Below are positions 6,966 to 8,145 of a stretch of 8,145 bases of DNA, piece by piece. Below the pieces are notes generated by a model, which saw nothing but the letters and a program-made list of their open reading frames with translations, searched no databases and was not told the origin of the DNA. Source of the DNA: Caldilineaceae bacterium (GTDB lineage: Bacteria; Chloroflexota; Anaerolineae; Caldilineales; Caldilineaceae); NCBI GenBank assembly GCA_012032975.1, contig JAAUPU010000094.1, positions 1-8,145 of the forward strand. Reading direction: 5' to 3'. Positions within the stretch are counted from its first letter, which is position 1. The number at the start of each line of letters is the position of its first letter. The translations under genes and the position numbers were made by a program.

Positions 6966-8145
6966 CTACTCGTCAAAGTTATAGTCCTGGCTGATCTTCC
7001 ACCATTTTACCGTGAGTTGAGCGGTGCCCAGACGTTGGTAGAACTCGACCGTGATCTGGTGGCTGCCCTTGCCGACGCCGTTGAAGTTGTTGCTCTTCTG
7101 CTTATAGCCATCGCTCCAGGCGTCGATAACAACCTGGCCATCAAGGTAGACACGCACGCCGTCGTCCGATGTGGTCTCGAAGGTGTAGTCGCCCGCGTCG
7201 AGATAGTAGTTGGCGACATAGCGTGCAGACCAGTTGGTGTTGTTGACGCCAGGCGCCGGCGAATTGGTCCCCCAGTTTTTGTCGATCGGGTAGGGGGTGC
7301 GCGGCTCGATCTGCGCATACACCGGGCTACCGGCCAGATCCGGGTTGTTCCAGTAGGTCACCTGCCAATCGCCGTTGCTGGGCACCGGCGGGGGTACGAC
7401 ATTTGACGGGGGTGGCGGAACCGGCGTTGGCGCGACCACATTCCCATTGATGGTCGCCCAGGTGAAGCGCACTACGGCCCCGCCATAGGCTTCGTAATAT
7501 TCGATCTTGACTGTGTGGTTGCCCGCTGCGATGGCCACATCCACGCTGCTCGTGCGCTCAGTGCCATCCTTCCAATCATCGAGGACCAGCTGGTTGTCCA
7601 CATAGACGCGTACGCCGTCATCGTATTGCAGGGTCAGACGATAGGTGCCGGCGGGGAAGTTTACCAGCCGTTCGAAGCGCGCAGAGAAATTGTCTGGCGG
7701 AATCTGTGGCGCTGGCGAACCCGCGCCCCAGTTGAAGTTGACCTCTGGCACCGTCTCGACAACAGCGGGCGATCCAGCAAGGTCGCGATTGGAGAAATAG
7801 GAAGCTGTCCAGCCTGCAACCACGGGAGGCGGCGCTGGCGTCGGGGTGGCCGCAGGCGGGGGCGGCGCGGATGCCTCGGTGACGGGGACATTGGCTGTGC
7901 TGCCGCTGACAGTTACCAATTGCGCAGCCACCCAACCGTTGAGCGCAGCCGAACACTTGAGTTGCCACCAGGTCGCAGCCAGATCGCGTCCCACCACGGG
8001 GCAGCTTTGGTTCAGTGTCAACTGGCCGACGACAGGATAGGCTGTGCTTGGCCCGCTGCGCACATTTAGGACCGCGGTAGCCACCGTCGCCACCGGTGAG
8101 TCGCTGATGGCCGGGGCGGTTGGCGTTGCAGTCGCCGCCGCTCCG
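6966..8145 (-). CDS. SH3b-PA14-PA14 secreted or surface protein, 5'-truncated by the window edge
   Basis: The frame is open from the TAG at 6966-6968 to the right edge, so the start and N-terminal domains are missing; the GTG at 8093 is internal. In order from that point: an Ala/Thr/Pro-rich linker at the edge (8094-8144), a bacterial SH3 domain (about 7908-8081; VLNVRSGPSTAYPVVGQL to NGWVAAQLV), a Pro-rich linker, a first PA14 domain (about 7443-7817), a second Pro-rich linker, and a second PA14 domain (about 6993-7367) almost at the C-terminus. Both PA14 copies keep DDGVRVY-[VL]-D-x-Q and the following D-x-W-x-DG, so they arose by duplication. PA14 domains usually bind carbohydrate and SH3b domains often bind cell-wall peptides, so cell-surface or glycan attachment is likely. 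The missing N-terminus could be a signal peptide, a protease, a glycosidase or a membrane kinase. No catalytic residues are visible. Confidence 0.88.
   Translation of the reverse strand, partial: GAAATATPTAPAISDSPVATVATAVLNVRSGPSTAYPVVGQLTLNQSCPVVGRDLAATWWQLKCSAALNGWVAAQLVTVSGSTANVPVTEASAPPPPAATPTPAPPPVVAGWTASYFSNRDLAGSPAVVETVPEVNFNWGAGSPAPQIPPDNFSARFERLVNFPAGTYRLTLQYDDGVRVYVDNQLVLDDWKDGTERTSSVDVAIAAGNHTVKIEYYEAYGGAVVRFTWATINGNVVAPTPVPPPPSNVVPPPVPSNGDWQVTYWNNPDLAGSPVYAQIEPRTPYPIDKNWGTNSPAPGVNNTNWSARYVANYYLDAGDYTFETTSDDGVRVYLDGQVVIDAWSDGYKQKSNNFNGVGKGSHQITVEFYQRLGTAQLTVKWWKISQDYNFDE

Overview
The window looks like ordinary chromosomal DNA from a GC-rich bacterium, most likely a Chloroflexota (Anaerolineae/Caldilineae-like) lineage. 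This is an inference from the kind of genes present: a polyphosphate glucokinase of the form seen in that phylum, PdxS/PdxT vitamin B6 synthesis, an exported TAP-type hydrolase, and a proline-linked SH3b-PA14-PA14 surface protein. No phylogenetic test was possible.

Layout. Positions 1-521 (+): 3' part of a NarL/FixJ-type response regulator cut by the window edge. 595-1182 (-): a DoxX-family membrane protein, convergent with the regulator, with an intrinsic terminator at 526-560 that works on its strand. 1183-1591: a 409-base divergent spacer with a candidate promoter, a short palindrome and a large (about 116 bases) imperfect hairpin built from CACGAATT units. 1592-2336 (+): polyphosphate glucokinase, interrupted by two one-base deletions. 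2333-2728 (+): a small VOC/glyoxalase-fold protein overlapping the kinase stop by ATGA. 2729-2857: convergent spacer filled by an A/G-rich inverted repeat. 2858-3477 (-): pdxT, with a third one-base deletion near its start. 3590-4510 (-): intact pdxS. 4807-6837 (-): an exported alpha/beta hydrolase with four C-terminal membrane helices. 6966->8144 (-): 3' part of the SH3b-PA14-PA14 protein, cut by the right edge.

How the genes fit together. pdxS and pdxT form the two-subunit pyridoxal 5'-phosphate synthase and are co-directional (pdxS first), with a perfect hairpin between them. The glucokinase and VOC gene look like a translationally coupled pair. The hydrolase and the PA14 protein are both extracytoplasmic and co-directional, but nothing in the sequence proves a joint function.

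The most notable observations are three single-base deletions confined to about 1.6 kb (1832-3430), each repairable to a full-length conserved protein; the hairpin repeat lying in the predicted leader of the glucokinase mRNA; the hydrolase plus four-helix membrane fusion; and the way most spacers carry a palindromic element. I found no CRISPR array, phage, transposase, RNA gene or clearly new system, and do not claim one.
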